Origin: Paenarthrobacter aurescens
GTDB taxonomy: Bacteria; Actinomycetota; Actinomycetes; Actinomycetales; Micrococcaceae
DNA length: 64,000 nucleotides
NCBI RefSeq assembly: GCF_041549525.1
Contig: NZ_CP157456.1
Location: forward strand, 4,216,001-4,280,000
Direction of reading: 5' to 3'
This document shows, piece after piece, positions 25,310 through 34,516 of this stretch (positions are counted from its first letter, which is position 1; every line of letters begins with the position of its first letter). The notes under the pieces were generated by a model. That model was given only the letters and a program-made list of their open reading frames with translations, had not been told where the DNA came from and did no database searches. Both the position numbers and the translations under genes were made by a program.

Positions 25310-28039
25310 ATGCGGAAGCAAATTGAGCACGATCGTGCCCAGGATCAGGTCAGGCGGGGTGAAAGCAAGGCCAAATCTCTGCTGGCACTCATAGCCTGCG
25401 TGCTTCTCGTGGTAGTAGGGATGACCGCCTACGGAGTGGTCAACGCTTCCACACCCGTGGCCGCCCTGCCAGGATCCCCTGGCGTGACCCAGCCTGGCAC
25501 CTTGGTGTACAGCGAAGATTTCTCCAACATGAGCGCGGCCACCGCACCAATTCCCTTGGGCTCCTATATCGGCGGCGCTGCGGCCCAGAACGAGCAGTAC
25601 ACGGCAGATGCCGCCTGGCTTCCCGGCGCCCAGGCCTGCAACGGCTGGGTCCTGGGGCAGAGCACTCCATTACCTGCCAACGGCGGCATCATCGTCAACA
25701 ATGATCAATGCGGACGCAACAATGCCATCAACTTCCTTCGCGACATGGCCTTTGTCATGGGCAAGTACCAAGGCATGACCGACGCCCAGGCCGCTCAAAA
25801 CCAGATCCTCAGCGAATACACGAACACAGTCAGTGGTATCCAGCCGGCAGGACTTCAGCTCCAAACCACCAAGAACACCATTCCTACAATCGCCGGCCAC
25901 TACTATGCGATTTCGGGAATCTTCGGTGAAACGAACTGCTTCTCCAACCACGCCCGCCAGGAATTCTCCATCCTCATCAACGGGGCGCCTACGGTGGTGG
26001 GTTCAAATCTGGACCCGTGCGCCGATCCCAGCCGGCAAGTCATTAACTATGGCAACACCAACTACAGCGTGGCAAAGCTCCAGTCCGGAGCCATCCAGGT
26101 CCCGTTGACCGGTACCACCCCTACGCTGGGTATCCGGGTGAGGAATCTGCAGGCCACGGGCACAGGCAACGATGTCGGGTTCGACCTCCCGCAGCTGGTG
26201 GACGTTACGCCGCAGCTTGACAAGGCGTTCAGCCCCACCAGCATCTTCCAGGGCCAGAACACTACGTTGACCTACACAGTTACTAACACCAGCGACCTCA
26301 TGGCCAAGAACGGCTGGCACTTCGTTGACACCCTGCCCACTGGCCTCACGGCAGTTGGTCCGCTCGGTGGCACATGCGTCCGCACTGCGGGCACTGTTTC
26401 CGGCCGCACGGTGGACGTCACCGGAAACCTCGCACAGGGCAGCGCATCCTGCACCATCACGGTAACCGTCACCAGCAACACCCCCGGCGTTTACAACAAC
26501 TCCGGGTGCGTGGCCAATGACGGTACGCAGATACCCAACTGCACCAACAACTTCCCCACTATCACGGGGCTCTACTCTCCCGGAACGGCCAATCTGACCG
26601 TCCGGCCGGTGGTGGACCTGTCCATCACCAAGAGTGCCAACATCACCGCCTACATTCCGGGCCAGCCCATCACGTACACAGTGGTAGTCCACAACAATGG
26701 GCCCAGCGATGCTGTCAACGCTGTGCTTACCGATCCCCTGCCGGCATCCATCACCGGTGCAACATGGACCTGTGCCGTGACAGTGGCGGGCACCTCCAAC
26801 CTGCCTCCGGCCGGACCCACAGCCTGCAACGCCCCCAGTGGCACAGGCAGCATATCCGGCACCGTCAGGATCAACGTGGGCGGAACCCTGACGTACACCG
26901 TCAAGGGCACGGTAGCGATGGGCACCACCGGAATCATCACCAATACGGCCACCATTGCGCCTGCGGCTCAAACGGCTGTTCCCAACATGCCAGGCGGTGG
27001 ACCCATTCCGGTTCCCGGATCAACCACCATGGTTCCTACCGTGGATGTGGCCTGCCCGCCTTTACCTGGGGTTGGATGTTCCGCAACGGTAACAACACCC
27101 GTAGATCCCCTGTGGACCATCGCCAAGACCGCCACGGTGGGCGGTAACTCCTCGAACGGCCAATGGGTGAAGCCCGGCGACACCATCACCTATTCCGTGA
27201 CCGCCACCAGCAACCGCGGCCAGATCACTAACGTTGTCCTCACTGACAATCTTGCCGATGTCCTGGATCAGGCCACGTTCGTTCCGGGATCCGCAGTGCT
27301 GACCATCGGCACCGCGGCACCAGTCGCCGTCGCCAATCCTGTGGCTCCGTCCACCACGCTGACCACCCAGCCCTTTACACTTCCGGCCGGTCAGACCGCA
27401 GTGCTCAGCTACAAAGTCACCGTCAAGGCGGACGCTTGGAGCGCACAACTGGTCAACGTGGTCACCGGTGCCGGCAGCGTGGCACCCGTCCGCTGCGCTA
27501 ACAGCACCACTCCGCTGGCTCCGGAGTGCAGCACAACCCACCTGACTCCGGCCAAGATCCTCATCGAAAAGCTCGGTGAATCCTCCGGCGAAGAATGGGT
27601 GCCCATGGCCGGCTCTACCTGGGCCGTCCACAATGACGCAGCCGGGACTCCCGGAGCAGTCAACACCAGCTTCACGGTGGCTCCCATCCCGTCCCAAACC
27701 GGCCAGTTCCAGCTCGAGGGCATCCAGCCGGGCGTGTACTGGCTTGAGGAAACCACAGCACCGGACGGCTTCAACCTGCTGGCCGAAGCCGTGCAGTTCA
27801 CCGTGGCCGCCAATGGTGCAGTGACGCTCGGCCAGGGCAGCGGCGGCGGAGTCGTAACAACAAGCGACGCTGACGGCAACGGCATCTTCCTGGTCACAGT
27901 CCGCGATGTGCCCGCATTGAAGATGCCCGAATCCGGTGGCGTCGGATGGTGGCCGTTTGCAGCCGCTGGAACGTCGCTGCTTCTGGTGGCCCTGGTTCTG
28001 GCTAATAACAATGTCCGTCGCACCCGAAACCACCCATAA
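25310..28039 (+). CDS. Large cell-wall-anchored pilus tip/adhesin-like protein
   Basis: The protein is about 909 aa from the ATG behind AAAAGGGA; an ATG six codons earlier is possible. An N-terminal membrane segment (ALIACVLLVVVGMTAYGVV) acts as signal/anchor. A ligand-like N-terminal domain (about 45-300) is followed by three DUF11-type repeats (QNTTLTYTVTNTS; PITYTVVVHNNGPSDAVNA; DTITYSVTATSNRG). Then comes a SpaA-like prealbumin fold with an E-box (YWLEETTAPDGF) and a C-terminal sorting signal MPESGG, a hydrophobic helix and a basic tail. The signal deviates from LPxTG. It leads the sortase-pilus operon and by position is the tip or minor pilin. Confidence 0.82.
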   Translation: MRKQIEHDRAQDQVRRGESKAKSLLALIACVLLVVVGMTAYGVVNASTPVAALPGSPGVTQPGTLVYSEDFSNMSAATAPIPLGSYIGGAAAQNEQYTADAAWLPGAQACNGWVLGQSTPLPANGGIIVNNDQCGRNNAINFLRDMAFVMGKYQGMTDAQAAQNQILSEYTNTVSGIQPAGLQLQTTKNTIPTIAGHYYAISGIFGETNCFSNHARQEFSILINGAPTVVGSNLDPCADPSRQVINYGNTNYSVAKLQSGAIQVPLTGTTPTLGIRVRNLQATGTGNDVGFDLPQLVDVTPQLDKAFSPTSIFQGQNTTLTYTVTNTSDLMAKNGWHFVDTLPTGLTAVGPLGGTCVRTAGTVSGRTVDVTGNLAQGSASCTITVTVTSNTPGVYNNSGCVANDGTQIPNCTNNFPTITGLYSPGTANLTVRPVVDLSITKSANITAYIPGQPITYTVVVHNNGPSDAVNAVLTDPLPASITGATWTCAVTVAGTSNLPPAGPTACNAPSGTGSISGTVRINVGGTLTYTVKGTVAMGTTGIITNTATIAPAAQTAVPNMPGGGPIPVPGSTTMVPTVDVACPPLPGVGCSATVTTPVDPLWTIAKTATVGGNSSNGQWVKPGDTITYSVTATSNRGQITNVVLTDNLADVLDQATFVPGSAVLTIGTAAPVAVANPVAPSTTLTTQPFTLPAGQTAVLSYKVTVKADAWSAQLVNVVTGAGSVAPVRCANSTTPLAPECSTTHLTPAKILIEKLGESSGEEWVPMAGSTWAVHNDAAGTPGAVNTSFTVAPIPSQTGQFQLEGIQPGVYWLEETTAPDGFNLLAEAVQFTVAANGAVTLGQGSGGGVVTTSDADGNGIFLVTVRDVPALKMPESGGVGWWPFAAAGTSLLLVALVLANNNVRRTRNHP

Positions 28040-28053
28040 ACGTCATTCCCCCA

Positions 28054-28075
28054 GCCTGCAGCAAAAGCGGCAGGC
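28054..28075 (+). promoter_or_regulatory. Intercistronic hairpin between tip and major pilin genes
   Basis: GCCTGCAGC and GCGGCAGGC form a 9-bp stem with one mismatch and an AAAA loop. No U-tract follows, so it is more likely an RNA-processing or stability element than a full terminator. Confidence 0.45.
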
Positions 28076-28137
28076 ATCAACCCCGGAAAAATGTTCGCTC
28101 CCGAGCATCGCATCACCACCCATGAAAGAGGAAAACA

Positions 28138-29622
28138 GTGAGTAATCAAAGCTCCCGGCGCCTTTGGAAGGCCGCCGCCACCACGATTGCCGGAGCGGTT
28201 TTGGCAATGTCCTTCTCCGCCGCGCCGGCCTCAGCCGCTCCGCTGGTCGACGGAGACCAGATTGGTTCCATCACCGTTCACAAGTTCGAGCGCCCGGACA
28301 CTCCCACCGGACTGCCCAACAACGGCACGGCAGTGGACACCACAGGGCTGACCGCCCTTGCCGGAATCGAATTCACCATTCAGCAGGTCAACACCATCGA
28401 CCTCGCCACGAATGCCGGCTGGGACGCAGCTCATAACCTGAGCAGTGTCTTCTCCCCCGCCGATCCCGCAGGATCCATCACAGGTGCAGGGTTCACCCTG
28501 GGTACCGGCACCGCGCAGGTCACCGACGCCGCGGGCACCGCATCGTTCGGCAACCTCCCCGTTGGCCTTTACTTGGTAACGGAAACCAACTACCCGGCAG
28601 GCGTCACACCGTCAGCTCCGTTCCTTGTTTCGGTCCCCCTGACGGATCCGGACAACAACGACAACTGGATCTACGACGTCCACGTGTACCCCAAGAACTC
28701 CATCACGGGTGCAGAGAAGATCGTCACGGACGCCCCTGACGTCAAGCTCGGCGACCAGATTGACTTCACCATCACCGGTGACATCCCCAACGAAGCAGTC
28801 ATTGATGGCTACAAGATCGTGGACCAGCTGGATGAGAAGCTGACCTACCTTGGCGCCTCCGCCACCTTGGTTGATGGCACGGTCATCACCGAAGGTACCC
28901 ACTACACGGTTGCCTTCGATGCTGACACCAACACCGTCTCCATCATCTTCACCCCGGCTGGCCTCGCAGTGCTGGCTGCCAACAACGACACCAAGGTTCA
29001 GGTTGTTGTAAACACCGCCGTCAACACCATCGGCGAGATCGAGAACGACGCCATGGTTTACCCGAACCTGGGCAGCTTCACCACCGTTCCCGGCCAGCCC
29101 GGCGGCCCCATCGTTACTCCCCCGGTTGTTACCAAGTGGGGCGAAATGACCCTCCAGAAGACCAACGAAAACGACGCTGCCCTTGCCGGCGCTTCTTTCT
29201 CGGTCTACACCAATGAGGCTGATGCATTGGCCGGAACCAACGCTGTTGTCCTCAACGGTCAGAGCACCTTTACGGTTGCTGCCGATGGAACCCTCACCAT
29301 CTCCGGTCTGCGTTACTCCGACTGGGCCAACGGCGCTGCAGTACTGCCCGGCTCCGCTGATTTCCGCACGTACTACCTGGTGGAAACCACCGCGCCGGAA
29401 GGCTACGAGCTGCTCGCAGAGCCGATCTCCTTCCTGATCAACTCCACCAGCACCACGGTGGGTATTGACCTCAACGTCAAGAACATCCCGTCCAACGGTG
29501 GCTTCGAACTGCCGCTCACCGGTGGCGTTGGCACCGGTCTGCTCTACGCAGCCGGCGCACTGCTGGTAACCGGCGCCGGACTCCTGCTGGTCCGCTCACG
29601 CCGCAACAGCACCAACAGCTAG
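28138..29622 (+). CDS. SpaA/SpaH-type major pilin, LPxTG-anchored
   Basis: The 494-aa protein starts with GTG behind GAGG. It has a Sec signal (cleavage near ASA-AP, about 33) and a pilin motif WIYDVHVYPK (177-186), whose Lys186 is the residue linked to the next subunit by the sortase. Isopeptide-type Ig-like domains carry an E-box YYLVETTAPEGY (412-423), and the LPLTG sorting signal lies at 458-462 with hydrophobic helix and basic tail. All elements of a polymerising backbone pilin are present. The sortase that would polymerise it is encoded next. Confidence 0.94.
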   Translation: MSNQSSRRLWKAAATTIAGAVLAMSFSAAPASAAPLVDGDQIGSITVHKFERPDTPTGLPNNGTAVDTTGLTALAGIEFTIQQVNTIDLATNAGWDAAHNLSSVFSPADPAGSITGAGFTLGTGTAQVTDAAGTASFGNLPVGLYLVTETNYPAGVTPSAPFLVSVPLTDPDNNDNWIYDVHVYPKNSITGAEKIVTDAPDVKLGDQIDFTITGDIPNEAVIDGYKIVDQLDEKLTYLGASATLVDGTVITEGTHYTVAFDADTNTVSIIFTPAGLAVLAANNDTKVQVVVNTAVNTIGEIENDAMVYPNLGSFTTVPGQPGGPIVTPPVVTKWGEMTLQKTNENDAALAGASFSVYTNEADALAGTNAVVLNGQSTFTVAADGTLTISGLRYSDWANGAAVLPGSADFRTYYLVETTAPEGYELLAEPISFLINSTSTTVGIDLNVKNIPSNGGFELPLTGGVGTGLLYAAGALLVTGAGLLLVRSRRNSTNS

Positions 29623-29659
29623 TCACAGCCAACCTGCAAAGGTTCGCAACCTGAACACC

Positions 29660-29700
29660 AAAGCGGGGAAGAACGCCGAACACGCGCTCTTCCCCGCTTT
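29660..29700 (+). terminator. Terminator/attenuator between major pilin and sortase
   Basis: A 13-bp perfect stem AAAGCGGGGAAGA with a 15-nt loop ends in TTTG. Being inside the operon, it probably lowers sortase expression relative to pilin. Confidence 0.8.
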
Positions 29701-29733
29701 GTTCCCCCAGAGCACAAATTCCCCAGGACTCTC

Positions 29734-30687
29734 ATGTCAAAGCACCAAGATTCCAAACTTCGGCCGCTGCAACGTTTCCGCAACAGATGGAGCACCCAAC
29801 GCATCATCATTGTGGTGGTGGCAATTCTCGGCGTGGGAGTGATGCTGTACCCCACCGCCGCTTCCTGGTTCTCCGACCGCGTTCATGCGACGGACATCAG
29901 CGGCTACGTGGATAGCGTGGAGAACCTTTCCCCGTCAGCCCAAAAGACACTCCTGGATGAGGCCCGGCTGTTCAACAAGGAGCTGCCATCCGGACCGCTT
30001 CGCGATCCGTACTCCTTGAATGAGAACGGGGAGAAGATGGTGGTGGGAGCAGGTTCGGACGCGTACAAGAAAATGCTCGACGTCGGTCCAGGCGGCATGA
30101 TGGGACGTCTAAGTATTCCCTCCATCCACTCGGATTTGCCCATCTTCCACGGCACCGATGATGAAACGCTGTCCAAGGGTGCCGGCCACCTGTTCGGCTC
30201 CGGCCTGCCGGTTGGCGGAACGGGAACCCACAGTGTCCTCACTGCCCACTCCGGCTTCGTCAACGCCACTCTCTTTGACGACCTTGACCAAGTGCGCGAA
30301 GGTGACGTCTTCTCCATCACCGTGCTCGGTGAGTCTTTCTACTACAAAGTGGACCAGATCAAAACGGTGCTACCGGAGGAAACGGACGATCTCCGCAAGG
30401 TCCAGGACAAGGACTACGTGACTCTGGTGACGTGCACGCCCACAGGGGTTAACAGCCACCGCCTTTTGGTGCGTGGCGAGCGCGTTGACGCTCCAGCCGC
30501 CGGTTCTTCCCAAACACTGCCCAGCCAGGCATTGGATCCCGGCTTCCCCTGGTGGGCACTGGCCCTCCTCGGCACCGCCGTCCTCATAGTGGCGGCCACC
30601 CACCCGCGCAAAGCCCGGCCCAAGCCAACAACGCCGGACCCTAAACCGGCCGGCGACGAGGATCTGGCCGACTCGCTCCTCCGCTAA
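29734..30687 (+). CDS. srtC: Class C (pilin-polymerising) sortase
   Basis: The 317-aa protein has an N-terminal membrane anchor (about 23-40) and a C-terminal one (about 277-292), the two-anchor layout of class C sortases. The lid motif DPY (91-93) is present, and the catalytic residues are His172 (LTAHSGF), Cys234 (TLVTCTP) and Arg243 (SHRLLVRGER). It would form the isopeptide bond between pilin Lys186 and the LPLT carboxyl of the next subunit. It follows tip and major pilin genes in one operon. Confidence 0.94.
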   Translation: MSKHQDSKLRPLQRFRNRWSTQRIIIVVVAILGVGVMLYPTAASWFSDRVHATDISGYVDSVENLSPSAQKTLLDEARLFNKELPSGPLRDPYSLNENGEKMVVGAGSDAYKKMLDVGPGGMMGRLSIPSIHSDLPIFHGTDDETLSKGAGHLFGSGLPVGGTGTHSVLTAHSGFVNATLFDDLDQVREGDVFSITVLGESFYYKVDQIKTVLPEETDDLRKVQDKDYVTLVTCTPTGVNSHRLLVRGERVDAPAAGSSQTLPSQALDPGFPWWALALLGTAVLIVAATHPRKARPKPTTPDPKPAGDEDLADSLLR

Positions 30688-30688
30688 G

Positions 30689-30758
30689 CCCCGTTCCCGG
30701 CTAAACCACGTTCCCGGTCAAATCCCGTTTCCGGTCAAATCCCGTTTCCGGCCAAACC
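30689..30758. repeat. Four imperfect 17-bp tandem repeats
   Basis: Units of the form CCCGTTTCCGGTCAAAT recur four times with a few changes just after the sortase stop. No hairpin or ORF is formed. Confidence 0.65.
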
Positions 30759-30817
30759 GCTCTCCGTGGGATTAGTCCCGGGCAGCGCACCACACAGCGT
30801 GGGCTCAGCCAGCCCAC

Positions 30818-30852
30818 AAAAAAGCGCTCCCCCACCAAAGGTGAGAAAGCGC
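30818..30852 (-). terminator. Intrinsic terminator of the minus-strand membrane-protein operon
   Basis: Read on the minus strand, a 13-bp stem (10 Watson-Crick, 3 G-U pairs) with a TTT loop is followed by TTTTTT. Confidence 0.85.
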
Positions 30853-30859
30853 CTGAAGG

Positions 30860-31198
30860 TCAGCGGCCGGCGTCGGGCGTTTCCGGCATGTCGTCCGTAG
30901 CACCCGGGCCGCCGTGGCCTGGACGCTTGGAACTGAGGTTGACGCCGGATCCCTTGCCGAGGTGGTCGGCGTTCTCTTTGTGGCTCATGGACAACATGGC
31001 CGCCACGACGAGGCTCACAATAAATGCGATCCCCGCGCCTGTGAAGGCCAGATCAAACCGCGGTGCCTTGGCGCTGCCGCCGGAGGCGAAGATCAGCACG
31101 GCAACAAATGCCAGTACTGCAAAGAACGCGGAGAACATGAGGGGTCCCTTGACCGAGGTCCGCATCTTGCGCGGTTCTCCTGGTGTCTGGTCAGCCAC
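30860..31198 (-). CDS. Small two-helix membrane protein
   Basis: The protein is about 112 aa. GGAGG stands 7 nt before a GTG at 31198 but only 1 nt before the ATG at 31204, so the GTG is the better start. Two membrane segments (about residues 18-40 and 51-70) are followed by a polar Gly/Pro-rich tail. The family is not recognised. It is the last gene before a strong terminator. Confidence 0.65.
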   Translation of the reverse strand: MADQTPGEPRKMRTSVKGPLMFSAFFAVLAFVAVLIFASGGSAKAPRFDLAFTGAGIAFIVSLVVAAMLSMSHKENADHLGKGSGVNLSSKRPGHGGPGATDDMPETPDAGR

Positions 31199-31271
31199 GG
31201 TCATTCCTCCAATGATGGCGGGTGATTCCGCCGGTCAGCAAAAGTTCTACAACGAGTAGAACGTCCAGCTA

Positions 31272-31853
31272 CTAGTTTACGGCCTCGGGCGAAGCGCCGG
31301 GAGCAGCCTGGGCAGGTCCACCGGCAGCCGCCTTGGCTTCGTGCCGCAGCGTCAGCCCTGAGAGAATCCACAGCACACCGGCAAGGATGGCTCCTCCACC
31401 GGCCACGCCCAGCAGCGCATGCGCTCCCAGCGACGTGAAGAACGGCAGCAGAACCGCAGTGCCTACGGCAATAACACCGGAAACGAGCCAGTCACGTGCC
31501 AAGGCATCGCGCTTCCGGAGGCCGTGAACAAACTCGAGGAGGCCCAGCACCAACAGCGCAAGCATGGCCGAGAGCGCCACACCCTCATCGGATTGCGTGA
31601 CCAACGCGCCGATGCCGCCCAGCCCAACAACAACCGGAACAGCAGCTGGCAAAGCGCGGGACATCCACACAGCCGCTGCCGTGGCCAGCAGATAAAGGCC
31701 CACGGCCCAGGCCAGGACGTGAACCGAAGGCGCAGCCCAGAAGATGGTGACCGCGCCGAACAGCAAGGCAACAGTGGCGCGGATCAGCACGGGTTTCCAG
31801 AGGCCGGCCACAGTGGCAGCAGGAGTCTGGGCAGGAGTCGCTGGGAGAGTCAC
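31272..31853 (-). CDS. HdeD-like membrane protein
   Basis: The 193-aa protein begins with GTG and has six hydrophobic segments in pairs, with the segment VLIRATVALLFGAVTIFW at the start. Pairing of short helices and glycine patterns resembles the HdeD/DUF308 family, but this is a weak assignment. It starts 9 bp after the MATE gene ends, so it is in the same operon. Confidence 0.6.
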   Translation of the reverse strand: MTLPATPAQTPAATVAGLWKPVLIRATVALLFGAVTIFWAAPSVHVLAWAVGLYLLATAAAVWMSRALPAAVPVVVGLGGIGALVTQSDEGVALSAMLALLVLGLLEFVHGLRKRDALARDWLVSGVIAVGTAVLLPFFTSLGAHALLGVAGGGAILAGVLWILSGLTLRHEAKAAAGGPAQAAPGASPEAVN

Positions 31854-31862
31854 CCGTCCAGT

Positions 31863-33203
31863 TTAGTGCGAACCCAGCACCATCCACCGATCCGTCCGCG
31901 CCCGCAGTCCCAAAGTCACCCCGCGGGCCAGCATGTAGCCCAGCGCGAACGCAGCCCACAGCCAAAGCAGCCCCGCCTCGCCGTCGGGCCTGAGCTGATG
32001 GATCGCCACCAGCAACGGCAAATAGACCAGCAGATTCGCGACGCCGGCAATCGCCAGGTAGCGGGCGTCACCGGCGCCGATGAGGACTCCGTCGAGGACG
32101 AAGACATAGCCGGCCAGCGGCTGCCCCACGGCGAGGACCCAGAGGGCGACGGTCAGAGCGGACCGTACTCCGGCGTCCGAGGTGAAGAGGTAACCCGCCC
32201 AGGGGGCCGCGATGGCCAGGAGTACGCCGGTGATCACACCGAATCCAAGCCCCCATCGGATCATGGTGCGCGTCAGCTCACGCACGCGCTGGGCGTTTCT
32301 GGCACCCAGTTCTTTGCCGATCAGGGCCTGCGCGGCGATGGCCAGCGCATCCAAGGCAAAAGCCAGGAAGGAGAAAATGGTCATGGCCAACTGGTGCGCT
32401 GCCAAATTCACGGCGCCTTGAGCAGTCACCACCAAGACCGTGGCCAGGATGGCAAGGCGGAGACTCAGCGTACGGAGCATGAGCCAGGAACCCACTTTGG
32501 TCATGTCCCGGATGCCCTGCCAATGAGGCTTGAGGGATACTCCGTGGTGGCGCGCATTCCGGCTGACCATCACCAAGTAGACCGCGGCCATGGCCCACTG
32601 TGCGATGCTCGTGCCAATCGCCGAGCCAGTGACGGACATGTTCAACCCGTACACAAAAAACAGGTTAAGGATGATGTTCACAGTAAACCCGGCGGTTGCC
32701 ACAATCAGCGGAGTCCGGGTGTCCTGCAGCCCTCTCAGGACGCCGGTGCCGGCAAAAATGAGGAGCATCGCAGCCAGGCCCGGCATGGACCATCTCAGGT
32801 AATCGACGGCGAACTGCCGAACGTCTCCAGTGGCCCCCATGAAGCCAACCAGGGGTTCGGCCGCCACAAAACCAACCACCGCGAGCGCCAATCCGAGCAG
32901 CAGTGCCAGCCACACGCCGTCGCGCCCTGCGGCCAAAGCCTTCCCCAATTTGCCGTCGCCGATCGCCCGGGCCACCGCCGGCGTCGTTGAATATGCCAGG
33001 AAGACCATGAGCCCCACCGCGGTGTGCAGGATGGTGGATGCGAGGCCGACGCCTGCCAGCTGGTCCACGCCCAAGTGCCCCACAATGGCTGAGTCAGCCA
33101 GCAGGAACAGCGGCTCTGCAATGAGCGCACCGAAGGCAGGGACGGCCAGGCGCAGTATCTCGCGGGCGTTGGAGCGGGTGGGTGTGATTGTGGTTTGAGG
33201 CAC
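31863..33203 (-). CDS. MATE family efflux transporter (DinF-like)
   Basis: The 446-aa protein has twelve membrane helices in two halves. Family features include AVPAFGALIAEPLFLLADSAIVGHLG at the N-terminus and the repeated AIAAQALIGKELGA in the second half. It exchanges Na+ or H+ for drugs or metabolites. It starts with GTG, heads a minus-strand operon with the HdeD-like and two-helix proteins, and is divergent from the monooxygenase gene. Confidence 0.92.
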   Translation of the reverse strand: MPQTTITPTRSNAREILRLAVPAFGALIAEPLFLLADSAIVGHLGVDQLAGVGLASTILHTAVGLMVFLAYSTTPAVARAIGDGKLGKALAAGRDGVWLALLLGLALAVVGFVAAEPLVGFMGATGDVRQFAVDYLRWSMPGLAAMLLIFAGTGVLRGLQDTRTPLIVATAGFTVNIILNLFFVYGLNMSVTGSAIGTSIAQWAMAAVYLVMVSRNARHHGVSLKPHWQGIRDMTKVGSWLMLRTLSLRLAILATVLVVTAQGAVNLAAHQLAMTIFSFLAFALDALAIAAQALIGKELGARNAQRVRELTRTMIRWGLGFGVITGVLLAIAAPWAGYLFTSDAGVRSALTVALWVLAVGQPLAGYVFVLDGVLIGAGDARYLAIAGVANLLVYLPLLVAIHQLRPDGEAGLLWLWAAFALGYMLARGVTLGLRARTDRWMVLGSH

Positions 33204-33244
33204 TAAACAAGCCTAGTCCGCCGGAGGCCGGGTAAATTTGGGCC

Positions 33245-33832
33245 GTGTCACATGAGCATCCCGTCACCGTTTCCGTAGCCCGCACCATCCTTCCCGGCTA
33301 TACCCGGCAAGCCAATGCCTGGGCCCATGCCGGCCAGGAGCTTGCCCGTGAATGGCCCGGATATTTGGGTTCCGGCTGGGTGCGCAATGGGGTGGATTCC
33401 ACTGAATGGCACATGCTTTACCGCTTCGCCGATGCCGAGTCGCTGCAGGAGTGGGAGGACTCAGAGGAGCGCCGCTGGTGGATCGATAGCGCCAGGGACA
33501 TGATGGAGACAACCCGGGTTGAGCGGCACACAGGGATTGAGGGGTGGTTCTCGCGTCCCGGAGACGTCTCGGTGGTGGTGCCCGAAACGGTGGTGCCGCC
33601 GCGCTGGAAGCAGGCCATCAGCATTTTCCTGCCGTTCTTCCCTCTGAGCCTGCTGGCGAATTTCCTGCTGCACCCTTTGACGCAGGACTGGCCGCTGGTG
33701 TTCGCGGTGCTGCTGAACATCGTGATCCTCACGCCACTGATGACTTACATCTTCCTGCCCATCACCACGCGGCTGCTGCAGCCGTGGCTCCAGGCGAAGC
33801 CGCGAAGGAAGCGGCGAATGCAGGCTTCTTAG
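33245..33832 (+). CDS. Antibiotic biosynthesis monooxygenase-domain membrane protein
   Basis: The 195-aa protein has an N-terminal ABM dimeric alpha/beta-barrel domain (about 1-105: VARTILPGYTRQANAWAH, WHMLYRFADAESLQEWEDSEER) followed by two membrane helices (about 120-170) and a basic tail. This ABM-plus-membrane form is common in actinobacteria with unknown substrate. GTG start. Divergent from the MATE gene. Confidence 0.83.
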   Translation: MSHEHPVTVSVARTILPGYTRQANAWAHAGQELAREWPGYLGSGWVRNGVDSTEWHMLYRFADAESLQEWEDSEERRWWIDSARDMMETTRVERHTGIEGWFSRPGDVSVVVPETVVPPRWKQAISIFLPFFPLSLLANFLLHPLTQDWPLVFAVLLNIVILTPLMTYIFLPITTRLLQPWLQAKPRRKRRMQAS

Positions 33833-33900
33833 CTGGGAGTTTGGTCATAAAAAGCCCCAATTAGTTGACACTTCAAGTTAGCTCCGGAAGGGTTGAAGGT

Positions 33901-34335
33901 ATGAACAAGCCCAACTTGACCACCACAGCCCTGACCATCCTGCGCGTTATCGCAGGATTTCTCTTCGCCGCGCACGGTTGGCAGAAGTTCAACGAATTCA
34001 CCATTGCCGGCACGCAGGCATCATTCGCCCAAATGGGCGTGCCCGGCGCATCGGCAGTAGCGCCGGTAGTAGCAACCCTTGAACTGGTGGGCGGCATTGC
34101 GCTGATCATCGGCCTGCTGACCCGCGTGTTCGCAGCACTCCTGGCCGTCAATATGCTGGGCGCCCTGTTCCTGGTCCATGCTCCGGCGGGAATTTTTGTG
34201 GGCAACGACGGGTACGAGCTGGTTCTGCTCTTCGCCGGCGCAGCCCTGGCCCTTGCGCTGGCAGGTGCAGGCAGGATCTCCGCGGATGCAGCACTGTTCG
34301 GCCGCCCGGGATCCAAGCTCCACGCCTTGGCATAA
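33901..34335 (+). CDS. DoxX family membrane protein
   Basis: The 144-aa protein has four membrane helices. The DoxX signature is visible in LRVIAGFLFAAHGWQKF, in VVATLELVGGIALIIGLLTR and in the closing helix. It starts at the ATG behind GAAGG. Members are linked to quinone or thiosulfate redox and to oxidative stress. A hairpin terminator follows. Confidence 0.88.
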   Translation: MNKPNLTTTALTILRVIAGFLFAAHGWQKFNEFTIAGTQASFAQMGVPGASAVAPVVATLELVGGIALIIGLLTRVFAALLAVNMLGALFLVHAPAGIFVGNDGYELVLLFAGAALALALAGAGRISADAALFGRPGSKLHALA

Positions 34336-34383
34336 CCCCCGCCCCACCCGGCGCTCTCTCACATAACACCCCCAAATCCCCGG

Positions 34384-34418
34384 CGCTCTCTCCCTTGCTT
34401 CAAGAAAGGGAGAGAGCG
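34384..34418 (+). terminator. Terminator after doxX-like gene
   Basis: A 13-bp stem CGCTCTCTCCCTT with a 9-nt loop is followed by TTCGGCTT. A direct repeat of CCCGGCGCTCTCTC lies just upstream at about 34348. Confidence 0.7.
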
Positions 34419-34516
34419 TTCGGCTTAAGGCCCCGGGATCGGATAGATGGTTGCGAGCCCGACGCCCGCCATTCTTAGTCACGTAACAGAAACACTGCAA
34501 CAGTAAGATTCCAAGC

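Noticed and set aside
30689..30758. CRISPR-like array
   Set aside because: Units are directly adjacent with no spacers and no cas genes occur in the window.
31419..32990. 523-codon plus-strand open frame
   Set aside because: Runs antisense through the HdeD-like and MATE genes; its composition (Gln, His, Arg, Gly rich) is that of a shadow frame.
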